Assembly (NCBI GenBank): GCA_029339505.1
Contig: JAQISU010000026.1
Coordinates: forward strand, 1,847,501-1,911,500
Length of the DNA: 64,000 nucleotides
Reading direction: 5' to 3'
Source of the DNA: Unio delphinus
Taxonomy: Eukaryota; Mollusca; Bivalvia; Unionida; Unionidae
Part shown: piece by piece, positions 12,564-26,021 of the stretch
Layout of the letters: each line of letters opens with the position of its first letter
Numbering within the stretch: position 1 is the first letter of the stretch
Position numbers and translations under genes: made by a program
Notes under the pieces: generated by a model
The model's input: the letters and a program-made list of their open reading frames with translations, nothing else
What the model was told of the DNA's origin: nothing
The model's database searches: none

Positions 12564-13367
12564 AGCTAAAATAGTAATGACATTTTACACATTTAAATAC
12601 AGGAGGGCATTCAGCAATTATGATGATTACACTGAAACTGAATTTAAAAAAATAGAACTTAGCATGAATTTCACTTGACAAAACTCTAATTTGAATTTAT
12701 TTCTTAAAGTGCTGTCACCATTTGGCACTACTTATATTTTCATGGATTGAAAGAATTTACAATATTTTTATTTAAAAGAGTATAGATTTGTTTTGGTATA
12801 AAACTTATTAAAAGTTGTGAATTTCATGGTGATCAAGCAGATTTCTGAGCACTAACCATCATTTTTAATGATGTTAGCAAATCTTCAAAGATTCATTAAC
12901 TAGTTTTGATTGCAATTTTCATCATGTTCAACAGTGGGCCAATTTACTTTGGATATTCTAGAAAATAAAATGGGATCTATCCAAGACCCATTGATATAAG
13001 CAGGGTCATGAGTTATTGAGGGAGATGTGTATATTTTATGCCTTTAAATGTGAAACATGTAATTCTTATAATGTGATGAACTGTTGACAAATAAAACAGG
13101 ATTTTTCTAGACAATAAATTTTAGATGAGATGGTTTTAATATACAGTTCTACCCTTGCATTAATTAAATTCGTGCAAGAAATGATTCTGGGTGTTTGGAA
13201 TTGTGCAGGGAATTAATTTTTTAGATTCATAAAAACTGTTCATTTAGACTGGCTTTCAATTTTAGGATGACAAACTACAGACATGTAGCTAAAATTATGG
13301 ACAAGAAGTAGGTAACCTAATAACCAGCTGTCAGAGTAAACAGGTCAGTTTGCTTGTTTGTTTGATT

Positions 13368-13672
13368 AGGATTTTTAACGTAGCTTTAACAATTTTTCAG
13401 TCATATTGCTATGATGTCTGCAGTGATGCAGTTTATACTGATGTCTAGCACTGGGGCATCATGCCGCAGACATGTAGCATGATGTCCCACCCAGTCACAT
13501 TATCCTGACACCAGGCGAACCAGTCCTAACAGTAACTCTTAATGCTGAGCACCAAACGAGATAGCTGTTAGTACCATTTTTTAAAAATCTTTGGTATGAC
13601 TTGGCAGAGGATCAAGCCTATTACCTCTCACAGCGGGTGCTCTAACCACTAGGCCACCGGAGTGGTGGTAAA
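13368..13672 (-). mobile_element. tRNA-derived SINE, family 1, near full length
   Basis: The minus strand reads a tRNA-like head with box A TGGCCTAGTGG and a degenerate box B, followed by a body with the segment TTAAGAGTTACTG. A hairpin comes next (GGGACATCATGC pairing with GCATGATGCCCC), then a tail region GTTAAAGCTACGTTAAAAAT. The same order is found at 26022-26334 and 37255-37555. Confidence 0.85.
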
Positions 13673-13789
13673 CAGGTCAGAATAATGCATGAAAATATGG
13701 TTCAGAAACAAGTTTCTCATCTTCCTATACTAGTTGCATCACATGTTCAAGTGTAAAACACAAGTGTTGTACAAATGTATCTATCTTAC

Positions 13790-14173
13790 TTCACACATTA
13801 CCATTATTGTGAGTTCCCACTTTACCATTATGATGACTTCACTCTTTACCATTATTGTGACTTCACATTTTACAATTATTGTAACTTCACACTTTACCAT
13901 TATGATGACTTCACTCTTTACCATTATTGTGACTTCACATTTTACAATTATTGTGACTTCACACTTTACCATTATGATGACTTCACTCTTTACCATTATT
14001 GTGACTTCACATTTTACAATTATTGTGACTTCACACTTTACCATTATGATGACTTCACACTTTACCATTATTGTGACTTCACTCTTAACCATTATTGTGA
14101 CTTCACACTTTACCTTTATGATAACTTCACACTTGACCTTTATGATAACTTCACACTTTACCATTATTGTGAC
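13790..14173. repeat. 24-bp satellite with 72-bp higher-order repeat
   Basis: Sixteen contiguous 24-bp monomers of the form TTCACACTTTACCATTATTG plus four bases. In the central part three monomer variants (TTCACTCTTTACC.., TTCACATTTTACAA.., TTCACACTTTACC..GATGAC) recur in the same order about three times, giving a 72-bp higher-order unit. Because 24 is a multiple of 3, three frames stay open through the array. The resulting 127-189-residue ORFs are repeat artefacts. Confidence 0.93.
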
Positions 14174-14929
14174 TCATTGAGTATTGTATGTTCTGGATCA
14201 AAATCTAAACCAAATTTGTCTTTGAAATCATGTAAGTACCCTCTGCAGACTGAAATAGCTATTTATTGTAGGTTTTTATACTTTGAAGTATTTCTTAAGT
14301 GTTTTTTGTTAAACCTTTTTTTCCACAATGGCTATAAAAACTAATTACCAGTAGGTCATAAGCATAAATATAAAAGCCCACAAAATTTTATTTTTGTGTG
14401 CTTTCTTGTGTCAACAAGATTTTCATTAAAATGTCTTTCCGAAAAGTTCAAATATATGTATATTAAAAAATCCAGAACTACCTTCATGACCTGAGAATCT
14501 GATCATGATAAAGTGTGAAAAAAAATGTGGCTTTAAATTTAAAGTATTGAATTTCTTTTAACAGATTTAGGATGGATGGACAAAAAACAATGTCCCTTTC
14601 TGCTACCACAGTAGCAGAATGGAATAAATAATAAAATATAATTTTTAAAAGTGAAAATTGTAATGTTATATATATCAGGTTCATGTTTTTTATTATAGTG
14701 AAACACATGCATATTTTTTCTCATATTGGGTACATAGGTATAACTGAAATGTTCATTCTCGTATCTAAATTACAGTTTAGAGAAGCAAGAATCCTGTAAA
14801 GGGTATGTTGCTGTAGTGGCCAAATTTTTCTTTGAGGAATTCAAGACCATTCTTGTATTTTAACTGCTGAGCACTTATAGCTAAACCAGGTATATTTTTA
14901 AAGCAATAACAAGGTTTTCAAATTAGTTG

Positions 14930-15505
14930 CTGTGGCAGCCATATTGAATACAAGATCAGCACTATTTGCATTTAGGACCAACTAGACATCAGAAGTCATT
15001 TGTTAAAACTCCAAGTGAATATGACCAGTTATTCAAATAAGAGTAGTGATAATGAGATTTTCAAGATGGATGCCAATATTGAATATTGGATCAGCAGCGT
15101 TTTCATTTAGGACCAACTAAACATCATAAGTCTTTTTGGTGAAAACCCCGTGTAAATATGACTGTCCAAATCGCAGTAGCAATAAAAAGATTGCCAAAAT
15201 GGTGGCCATACTGGAAGTTAGGTTGCCACCATTTTAATTTTGGAATGCCTACATATCACAAGTTTTTTTGGTAGAAACTAATTCTGTAGTATGACTTTCC
15301 ATTCATCAGTTCTGCCAAATTTGGCTGCCATGGCGGCGACATATTGGATGTCAGATTAGCATCATTTCTATTAATAACAAACTAGTCTTCATAAGAAGTT
15401 TTCCATTGAAAATTTCCAAGAAGTGATAATGATTTAAAGGTAGTTGCTATGTTGACCATACTTGACATCAGATCAGTACCACTTTTATTTAGGACCAACT
15501 ATAGT
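14930..15505. repeat. Degenerate ~130-bp tandem repeat, cluster 2
   Basis: Units share TTTAGGACCAACTAGACATCA, AAGTC, GTGAAAACCCCGTGT, GACTTTCCATTCAT and a GGCTGCCATATTGGATGTCAGAT-type block. Starts fall near 14977, 15109, 15242, 15372 and 15493. The orientation is opposite to the cluster at 2990-4200. Confidence 0.75.
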
Positions 15506-16384
15506 CTTAATATACCTCCCAGTTTGTTTCTGCTGATTTAAAAAATGAAAAGCATAAATGATGATTAAAAATATGAACAGAACTTAGTTCATTCATTGAT
15601 TTATAATTTAAAACCTGATTATGACCAAAGGGTCAATTACGCCATTATTGTCTGCACATTTCATACCAAACAAAGTTTTCAGAGTAAAAGATGATCTTGC
15701 TCGGCAGTCATTTCCAGTTCCTGGACATGTTCATTTTTAGCAAAGGGGTGGATGCGTAACTACACACATATGCTGAAGGTAAATACATTAGAATGTCGAT
15801 TATTTGTCAGGGTGCGAGATCAACACCATGACGGATATGAGAATTTATGAATAATAGAATATGTACATTAAAAATATTATACAATAGACTGGGTCATCAA
15901 AAAAATCATACTATGTACATGTACCTGTTTTGATATTTTGATGTACAATGCCCTGACGGTTAATCAAAGTTTGAAAGTACTCTACTGTCATTTGCTTCTG
16001 ATATTTCCAATTTCGAATCGAGCAAAGGAAAAACATCACAAATACATATTTGCCTTTCAAGTAGATATGACAAGCAGTGTAGTTTCTATCTACATGTGTG
16101 CAAAGGGCTATAACTATCAACCTTATTGTCATTTACATAATTATCCAACTGTTATCTAATAAGATGAACTATGTCATTCTGTTGTCTGGGGAAATATACT
16201 CGCCCATAGTGTATGCAATATGGCGCTGTTTTAGTATGGAAAGTAAGTTAAACATGAAATGCACAGACAAACAGCGTGTTAGGACCACCCTGGTCTGTGC
16301 ATTTTGTTTTATCACAATAAAGATTTTTGTTGTTGAAATTGGAAGGGGATTTATGCAACAACTATATATGTCATAAGAAATCTT

Positions 16385-16790
16385 TCAGTGAACATCCTGC
16401 GGCCACAGTAGCAGCCACATTGCGTATCCAAACAGCAATATTTTCATTTAGGACAAACTAGACATCATAATAAGCCCTCTGGTGAAAAGCCCTTGTTGAC
16501 ATGACTTTCCATTCATGAGGAATAGCAATGTTTTTAAAATGGTTACTGTGGTGGCCATATTGAATGTCAGATTAGCACCATTTTTATTCAGGACCATTTA
16601 GACACAAGAAGTCTTCTAGTTGAAAAAAACATGTTGATGTGTAGTGTAGTGATAACAAGATTTTAAAGCCATATTAGATGTCTGAGCAGCACCATCTTCA
16701 ATTCAGACCAACTGGACTATGAGATAAATGTGTGTGTGAAGTAAAATGGCGACCCTCCAAGTAGTTTAAGAGAAGTAGTGACAACAAACT
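16385..16790. repeat. Degenerate ~130-bp tandem repeat, cluster 3
   Basis: Three or so units of the same family and orientation as 14930-15505, with 'GGAC.AACTAGACATCATAA' near 16452, 16591 and 16705. The stretch 15506-16384 between clusters shows no supported gene. Short ORFs there overlap on both strands and have no recognisable domain. Confidence 0.7.
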
Positions 16791-18392
16791 TGTGCTAACA
16801 GACATATGTCGGGTGACATGAAACAGACCATTCCATAAGCTCTTCTGGCTTACAACCAGTTGAGCCAAGAACAACTAGGAAGTTAAGAGCTATAAATAAG
16901 TTGATTTTATCATTCTGTATATCTATACAATTTACATTTAACTGGTACATAAAATATGTACAGAAAGATACTAACTACAAAATTCCATGAAATGCACCAA
17001 ATCACATATAGGTAAAACAAGTGAATTCAGTCAATTTGTTTCCTTCTCCACCTACCATGGTGAACTCACTAAAATTGTACTCTGTGACCTTTGTAATGGA
17101 ACAAAGAACTTCTGGGAAAATTTCCCCCACATGCATATGTGGAAGACTTCTCACATAGAAATTTAGCAAGGGGCATGCTCATTGGATTCCCTTCCCTAAG
17201 TTGGTGTCTCTACATAGATTTCCAATTTCATGTAGGATTCAATATCTCGGCCCGAATCCAATTCCTTGTGCTGGGAGGGGTTCTAACAATTGGTGACAGG
17301 GTTTCAATCACCTCCTTGATTTTTAAAAGGCCTGGAATCTAACTGGAATTTGAATTAACGAAAATATCCTGGAAACCTCCTTGAAAATGTCATGGAATTT
17401 GATATTTAAAAACCTCAACTAAAACTTTTGTTATTGAAAATACATTATTTTTCCACTGCAACTTTGCAGTAAATGATTTTGCAATGATCATCATATTTCA
17501 TATGTAGTATTACATATTCCAACTGCAGTATTGTGTTCTTTAATCAAAGTATCAGACTTTAAAAATTACTATTGATATTTGACATTTTCTCCTTAAAATC
17601 TGGAAAATAAAAATAATTTTAGTGCAGGGACCCTGTAGTGACTGGTGTTCAGACTGGTCACTGGTACGGTCAATGACTAGTCAGGTGAATCAAATCAGTA
17701 AGAAGGACCTTCCTCAAAGTTCATGTGGCTCACTAATAAAGGGACTGGGTCAACTCGCCCTCTACCATATAGGACTGGAAATTTACTGCTATTTCCTCAT
17801 GTAAGGATGCAACTCATGCCTGCTTTTCAGAAGGGCCTTTAGGGGCTTATGCATCTCCACGGAAACATTTCCAATCTGACAGTGAGAATCAAGTGACTCA
17901 GCAATGGATAAATCAGAAGAGGAAGGCTGACTACTAGATTTAAAGAACTGTAACAACCAATATACAATGAAATGATGTTTTAATGGTAATGATATATTCT
18001 GAGTATTGGAGACAAAAATGAACAAAAATCTAGCAAATAATAATAATCATAATAAAGTATTACTATTCTGTGATGGCTTTTAAGAAAGAAAAGTGTTCAA
18101 TTACCAAACACAGATAACTGAAACCAAGGACTGGTGTGTGACCTGTGAATAAATATGGCAAAGGTCAGATTTAACTGAATATGAAATATGATTCATTATC
18201 TATTAAAACAATAAAACAGGATCGAGATCAGGCTACAGATCAAATCAGCTGGGATAGAAATACTTATATACCTACCTGAGCTAGAACAATGTAATAAAAT
18301 AATTCACACAATAATTGCAACAAATATTATTCTGACACCGGTAAGTAAATGCAAGGTTAAGAGAAAAAGGTGAAACAAAAATGCTACATGTA

Positions 18393-18396
<4 letters not shown>

Positions 18397-18446
<50 letters not shown>
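18397..18446. repeat. (GA)25 microsatellite
   Basis: An uninterrupted run of GA dinucleotides. Such runs are often GAGA-factor-type sites in animals, but no promoter is evident beside it. Confidence 0.95.
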
Positions 18447-18447
<1 letters not shown>

Positions 18448-19189
18448 AGGAATAATATTTAATCTAATGGTAATTTCACATGGAAAAAATAATAAAGAAA
18501 TTGCTTAATTTACAGCGTATGACTTGATGCAAAGGCAATTTTCTTCAAAGACTAATTTAAACCACTATAATCATGTCAATTACCAAAAAATAAGTGCTAG
18601 TGCAAAAGGACCAGGGTAATTGATATATAGAAATGACTTCTCCTTTTGACAATAGATAGTAGAGTCAAAGCAATTTTATTTGTGTCTATTTATCATTATG
18701 CACATTTACATTTAAGAATGGTTTTCAGCAATATTTTATCTTCAAATAGAAAATTCTTTGTGTTGTGTGCATTTTATTGACATTTTGTAAGCTTATGAAT
18801 GCATTCTATTCATATGCAGTGTATTCCTAAGTGCGTATGCTTGGATGGAGAGACATATACAAATTATTTTCGTCATACAACTTCCAAATAGCACAACAGA
18901 ATCATTACATTGCAGTTAAACTTAACTTATATGAATATATGTACTACCTTGATTACAGTGTTGTATTTACAGTAAGGTAAGAATACTTAATCAACTGCCA
19001 CTTCAACAATTCATTTTATATTTTAAATATAACTTCACAAGAAATTGGCAGTTTAGAACATTTCTGAACTTGTTCAAAACAACCCCTATCACATATACTG
19101 AAGAGAACATGCACTGGTGTCTTCATTCACTTATTTTAATAGATGAGTTACCTCAACTTTACAACTATGTATTGAGAGTTAATTCAAAA

Positions 19190-19367
19190 TAATAATAATA
19201 ATGAGGACTTTGTATAGGGCCTAATCTTTCGAAGCTCTAAGCGCTTTACACCATCAATAATGATATGACTACACTACAGAACAACAAATGACAAAAACAA
19301 TGAAATTGGAAAACATAAAAACATGCTGAAAACATATAAGATACAAAACATGATTAGGTCACTAAAA
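19190..19367 (-). mobile_element. 3' end of family-A LINE, 5'-truncated copy
   Basis: About 178 bases match the 3' terminal part of the LINE at 58249-61808 with only a few differences by eye. The match runs from the AATAATAAT tail through GAGGACTTTGTATAG to ATGATTAGGTC. The copy stops there and unrelated sequence follows, as expected for a severely 5'-truncated retrotransposition product. Confidence 0.9.
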
Positions 19368-22300
19368 TGAAATGCAGTCTTTTGAACTGTAAATTTTTGG
19401 CGATATTTAGAAAAGCAGACACAGTTACTTGCTTGTTCTAGTGACAGTTGATTAACTGTCTACACCTATTTGTAATAAAAATGATGTAGTCTCAGTGTTC
19501 CTATCTTTTAGAAGTACAAAAATTACTTTAAAATATGGCACCATGCATGTCATGTGGAAGCATCTAGTTTTAGAAACAAGGATTTCCTTACTATGACCAC
19601 GCACTTTCTAGCTTCTTCACACCGATAGGATTGTAAATTTATGGTTTTAATAGTTGTCTATACACTTATCATAACTTTGTGTATTAGATATTAGTGAAAC
19701 AACCATAACCTTACAGCACTTCTCAAATTCATCAAAATAACATTGTCACACATTTCAGACTCGAGTTTTTATTTTATTTTAGCCAACATCTTCCATCACA
19801 TAAAAACACGTTTATTAACATAATGTGGTTTGAGGTTCACATAAGTTTTCATCAAATGATAACTTGGTTAATCAGAACAGTTTTGTCAGCACAATGGATC
19901 TCAACACCAGCTACAGTTGCATGTAATACATTTTAAATCAGGCAACACTAGCTAATCAATAGGGTCAAGAAAGCATTTCAAAAGACAAACGTTTGTCACT
20001 TAGTGTACATTTAAAACATATACAGGATCAAGTCGTTTTTAATTTCCTAACATTAGGTGAAGTTTACATTTTTTTACAGCAACTTGTGTGTGTGTTTGTA
20101 AAAGGCATGAAATGGGGACATCAATGTGAATACACACCATTTGACCAGTGACCTACTGTCCTATTCTGTAATATCAGCTTAAATGGAATGCCAAGGCCTA
20201 ATTTAATGATACAAACCTTAAAATAAGTGTATATGAGCAGGTCCCCATTTTGTTGGTCTTTTTTTATATACATCATGCAATACAAAACAATACACACGTC
20301 CCACTTGACTCAAAACCTCGTGTGTATCTGTTGGAAAACTTTGTGCCCATTTACGCAGTAAGAATTCTCACTGTTGTGCTGTTGGCTTCTGAATTGCTAA
20401 CTTAAGATGGTATAAAAAGAAGAACTAACAGGATTTAAATCATTTATGTAAACAATATATATATATATATGTATATATTCTATTTTAACAGAGAGCAATA
20501 TCGATATACATGTTTATTAATGGATAGTCCAATGTTCATAATGCATTTTACCCAATTAGATCAGGAACCAATGAAACTGAATAAAAGGTTTCATTCAGAT
20601 ATTATGCATGGTTTTTATGATGAACAAGAGATTCTAGCAATTCATCTGTGTATCTTTTATCTCCTATTGAACTCTGAGCCATATTTTGATAAGAAATGCA
20701 CAGGAAAGAGATTTCAGTTCATTAAATTAGAAGCATAACGAATAATCTAACTAACCAACGAATAGTCTCCATGGTAACCTAAACATAATTCCATTTCTTT
20801 CCTCCAATTAACCTCATAAGAGGTAAATCCGACAAGTTAAGCTTGAGTCAATAGGAAATAAAAATAGCTTTTGTAAGTACTTGTACATGGCACCAGTCAT
20901 GATGCTGAAAATACAAGTTTTCATAGTCGTATTTAGTGTTTCTCGATGTATCATACATGTGCATGTTGGCTGAAGTATAAATAATGTGGAAAAATACCCC
21001 CCCCCCAATAAATTATCAAATATTTCACATTCCTTCCTCGTCTAATTAGTACTTTTTTTTATACTCCCCCCCCCCCATCTCTGCTTCATTACTTCTGTCA
21101 TTCTTCCTGCATGCTAGCTTCATTGATGACAGTCATCACTTTTTCTCTAATCAATCGATGATCACAACTACACAACATTAAATTCTCAGCTCACTTCAAT
21201 AAGCAAAAGGCAGAACATTAATACTTTTACATGCAAGAGGTCTCTTTAGTAAATGAACGAAATAAAATATTATATTTTTCCTCTAATTTATGCATTACAC
21301 AACTACACATTTAAATGACAACTTGACAGTTGCCTGGCTACCTCACAAATGCGTTGTTTCTTAATAAAACTAATTTTCCTATGCTAACATAAGTCACTCA
21401 CATAATAATTTTAACACTCATTTTGCCTCTAACTCTACACCATATTTACCATCATAGTAAGAATAAAATGCATATTCAGATAACAGGACAGTGCCTTCTC
21501 GATCATTCAGTTGTACGACTTACGACTATCTATCTTGAATACTGCACATGGCATCATACAATCTAGTCCACGCAATTAGATTTTAATAAGGGACTATTTG
21601 GCTCAAGAGACACACATATGCAGCTCTCACATGAGCACACTAAAATTAAACCATGCCATTGTACAAAATACATTTTTGATGTGTTTCATATTGAAGAGAT
21701 CTCATCATGCATTGGCTAATTAATTTCCACTAAGGTGGCAAATATTTTGTACACCAAAGTTAACAATGTGTTATTTTGTGGGACATTTTAAATTCTAAAC
21801 TGTTGTCTTGCCAATAAAATTATTTTAACTGAAGAATATCTTTGATTAATATTTCATTTGAGAAAAATGAACAGAGTCTCTGTATTTTCACACAATTCAG
21901 CTTCTTTCCAACCCCTGGACATACATGTTTACTTATATATTATATAAAGATTCAACATTAAAATTTTAATTTAGTTTATCAATAAGGATGGGAGCTATAT
22001 GCATGAGGTGAGATTACAGCAGTATTTAGACGGTATTGATTTCTATTTAAAATCAAAATACATACTTATTGAATGTCCCCTATTTGATTGCATAATTCTA
22101 ACACGGTGTATATGTGAATGTCCCCATTCTTATAGTAAAGATTCTCATGGTGTTTCTTGGAAATCAACCATAAATCAATTATAAATTACATGTATGTATC
22201 AAATACATAGTAAAATAGACTGCTCATAATTTGTTACAATAAAAATGTCCCCATTTTGATATTCAAATTATGTGTCCCTATTTTGTAGGTTTTACAAGAA

Positions 22301-22380
22301 TGTGTGTGTGTGCACTAGAAAGAACCCAAAAAATCATATTCAATATTTACTGCACCTAAATGCCTCAAGCTTTAAATAAA

Positions 22381-24221
22381 CTATTCAACAGTTTTTCCAC
22401 AATGCAGAGAGAGATGGTTCATACATGCTGACTTGTCTGAAAATATCTTCCCACATCGTGGACACTTAAAAAGCTCCTCATTGAGAGAGAGCACTGAATT
22501 GCTCCCTGATGCTGGAACGAAGATTTCTGAATTTTCCATTGATTCTACAGAAAAATCGTCGGGACTGACCTGAATCCCATAACAGAAGGTGGCATGATTG
22601 TTACATGCAATTTGACTGGAGAACATTTTCTGACAGATGTCACACTTGTAACGGCTACTAACTAGACCATCTTGAATGTCAGTTGAGGAATCATTTGCTA
22701 AACTGTGCTGCCGAATGTGTTTAACACACACGCTGTTATCCGAGAATTTCTTCCCACAAACATTACAACTAAAAGGCTTCTCACCAGTGTGTAATCGCAC
22801 ATGCCGTTCTAAACTGTGTTTTGTAGCAAGGATTTTTCCACAATGCTTGCAACGACAAGATTTCTCACCAGTGGTTCTTCCCAGCCTTTCATGCAGTGAA
22901 GATGTAGACAGATTTTGGGTTGAGATTTTGCGTATCTTGACTGCTTTTGGCAGGCTACTTATTGGACGAGCAGTGCTGGTTGATGTTTTTTGAATGACCA
23001 TTGCACTATCATCAGTGAATGTTTCTAAGTTGTCTGAATTAAAACTTCCTTTCACATCACTTATCACCAATGAGGAAACATTAGATGTCTCCAAATTCTC
23101 TGAATTACTTTGAGTGGCCAAATCTAGCTCAGCCATATCTGGAACTGGCATGAAGAAAGCCTCAAGATCCCCAGACAAAGATGTATCCAATGTTTCATGT
23201 TGATCATCCTTCTCAGGTTTCTCAATCTCTGATTTGCCAAGTCCTCTTCTTTCCAATTTAACTGATTCCTCTGCCTTTGTGACAGTGCAGCTTTGTTGCA
23301 TGTCCCTATGTGATAAATGTCCACGTTTTTTCCTCAAATGACTTTCAATGTGGACTCGACAAGTTCGCTTATCATAAAACTGCTTCCCACAAGTCTCGCA
23401 CTGGTATGGTTTGATCCCTGTATGTGTACGTGTGTGTTTAATCCATGCACTACCATCTGAGTATGCTTTGCCACAAGTGTTGCAAACATATGGTTTTTCT
23501 CCAGTATGAATTCTTCGATGGCGAATGTAGCTGAATTTACAGGAAAACTGTTTGCTGCAAATATCGCACCAATTCTGGTTGTTCTCAGGAATTTTATCAT
23601 AATAATGCACATTTTGTCTCTTTACTTGCCATCGACCTTGTGCTTGATGCATTTTTACCAGTGTTCCCTCATGTGTTGTAGCAAAAGTAGCTCCATGCGA
23701 AATCTGACTTTTGCCACTGTAGCCACGGGAGGGTCGAATCCCTGCATGTCTGTCTTTATGTCTTTTCCATGCCAGGTTATCAGAAAATGCTTTCCCACAA
23801 GTTGCACACACAAACGGTTTCCTATCAATGTGGGACTGCTGATGCTCTTCTAGAGTTATACTTGTAGAGAAAAACTGACCACACTCTTCGCAGGAAAAGG
23901 ACGATTTCTCCTCTCCATGCACTGATGCATGTGACTGCAATGATTCCTCTGATGTGAAATTAACATCACAAATCATGCACTTAAGTAACTGTGTGTCATC
24001 CTTCATGAAATCAGCATCCTCTGTAGCAGAGACATGAACATTTTGGTTGGGACTGAATTCAGCATTTGTTGCAAGAGTCGATCTTGGCATAATTTCTGGG
24101 GAGTTTGTTTCTATGGCAGCAATATCAATTGTTTGTGATTCAGAAGTTATAACGTTAGGATTAGGTTTGCTGTTCACAGTTTGTCCAGCAACTGTAATCT
24201 TCTTGGTGGAATCCCCATTAT
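22381..24221 (-). CDS. C2H2 zinc-finger terminal exon, ten fingers, no own start
   Basis: The acceptor is CTGTCTTTTCCAG|AT, phase 1, and TAG is at 22381-22383, giving 612 residues after the junction codon. C2H2 fingers lie at about residues 81-101, 110-130, 138-158, 218-238, 246-266, 274-294, 457-477, 485-505, 526-546 and 586-606. Four TGEKP-like or TGIKP-like linkers are visible. Finger nine ends in cysteine (H-x3-C) instead of histidine. The acidic, serine-rich linker between fingers six and seven includes VKLE, a possible sumoylation site. The protein is probably a nuclear sequence-specific DNA-binding regulator. No ATG precedes the exon in frame, so it must be spliced from upstream. The nearest compatible donor I can support is exon 3 of the gene at 34351-49718 (phase 1, 37776). 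Alternatively it has its own short upstream exons that I missed. Confidence 0.88.
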
Positions 24222-26021
24222 CTGGAAAAGACAGTGAAAATTTGTGTAAGATTAGTTTTGGTAAATTACATACATATTGGTACTCCTTTAATTTTGTCAC
24301 ATGCTTTAAGTCAAGTCAAACTTGCTACAACAACTACATGCATATAAAGACTAGCTGTGAAAAAGACCAGGTTTAAGAGGTCAAATGAATACATAAGATG
24401 GTGCAGATTTACTACCTGTTCAAATTGACTGCTATTAGCTGGTTCCTTGAATGGTTATCACACACAAATTTGATTGTACATTTTAATACCTCAACATTAG
24501 CATCATTTCATGTCAAGCCAATTTTAATCAGGACAGAATGTCTTGAATTTAAGGGATCTATGTTGATTTTACTAATGCATGATTACTTTAAATCACAATG
24601 CTGTTAGTGTGGCCAATAAAACTGATCAAGAGTTATCTCTCTTTCAGGTACTGGTACCTCTCCATCTGATTTTGAAAAGGAAATGAATCTTTGCATTTGA
24701 ATAAGTAAATTGAGTATCATTTCATACTTTTTTATTTCAATGGAAAGAGGTAGGTAGGTTTTATTGAAAGATCTGCTTTGATCATGGAATTTGTAATGGT
24801 GAATGATACCCACAATGCACCTAAATTTCAGAGTTATAAACTCTATACTTTATAGACTGAAAACTTAATACTATATATAATTGTACTTAAGGAAATTGCT
24901 GCCCTGTTCATTTGTTTTGACCTTACTTTTCTGTAAATCCAGTTCACTTAATTTTCATGATTTTTGATAATGTTTATTCACAAGGTTAAATACTTGCAAC
25001 TATCAAATCAATGTCAAGGTTGTGGAGATAAAAGCAATTGGAAATTTCCCCATTTACATGATTTTTACACTTGACAAACATTTTTTAGTGATCATTGCCA
25101 AGTTAAATTTTTAAACTTTTAATATTTACGGTGGAAAAGAATGTTGAGTTCAATATTTTTCTTTCAAGCCACTTTTAAAGGATCTTCCTTGATGAAATTT
25201 TCAACAAGTACAACAATTGCTGCAAGATTTTACTGAAGTTAACATTATCAACTGCTAGTTACTTTGAAGCTGCCACGGAAAAACAGCCCTTGTAACAGCT
25301 GACAACCTTGCCATGTCGTGTCCAGGTTTGTTGAACAATGCCCAAATATTTCTTCAGATGGAGAGTCCAGCATGTTAAAAAAACTGGATTCAGTTAAAAA
25401 GTTACAGGTCCTGAAAGCAAGTGACTCTCAATAACAAGGTAGGTTTAATAAAACAAATATGTTCCATATTCAGTCAAAACTATATATGATGAACAATTAG
25501 GAAACAGAATCAACCAGGTTCTGGTGGTCGCCTTGTACAGGTACTGTTAATCACTTTAAATTCATGGGTATCAAATACAAATTTATGATTACTTAATTTT
25601 GTAGATTTGTTATTAAAAACATTTTTATGAATAAAATACATGTATCTCTATAAAAGATTATCCAACATTAAGTTCCATGCATTTGTGAGTAAAGAGGTTT
25701 AATCCATAATGCAGTGATTATGTTGATTAAGAAAGTTATTCATTGCTAACACTAGGCATAAATGCTAAGATCAGAGTCCAAAAAGATGTTGATGTCATAG
25801 GTTTCTGCTGACATACTGTTTAACCCAATATATACAGAACTTAGAATTAGGACAAAACATACTGGTCTGTTACAAGAACCCACTCATCTATTATTTATTT
25901 ACAACATTGTATCATTATATCTCTTGATGTATATTGCCCCTATTGATTCTAACATGAAGAAGTCCAGAAAATGTTTGTACATTTTTGTTAGTTGTTTTTA
26001 CCCCCTTATGAATAAATTCAC

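Larger units (their letters stand above)
16791..22380. other. Intergenic DNA before the zinc-finger exon
   Basis: No coding exon can be supported. The stretch holds a (GA)n microsatellite and one LINE 3' fragment. It also has repeated short segments of the type 'GTCCCCATTTTG' (about 20240, 22075, 22110, 22245 and 22275). Part of 22200-22380 will be the 3' UTR of the zinc-finger exon that ends at 22381. Confidence 0.55.

Noticed and set aside
13734..14344. 148- and 189-codon plus-strand ORFs and a 127-codon minus-strand ORF
   Set aside because: All are translations of the 24-bp satellite in different frames.
22381..24300. Zinc-finger exon as an intronless gene starting at 24300
   Set aside because: Position 24300 has GTG, not ATG, and no in-frame ATG occurs before the acceptor at 24221. 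The first in-frame ATG is well inside the exon.
25250..25390. 42-codon minus-strand ORF starting MLDSPSEEIFG as an upstream exon for the orphan zinc-finger exon
   Set aside because: Its only plausible donor (AAA|GTAACT) is weak and in phase 0, which does not match the phase-1 acceptor at 24221.
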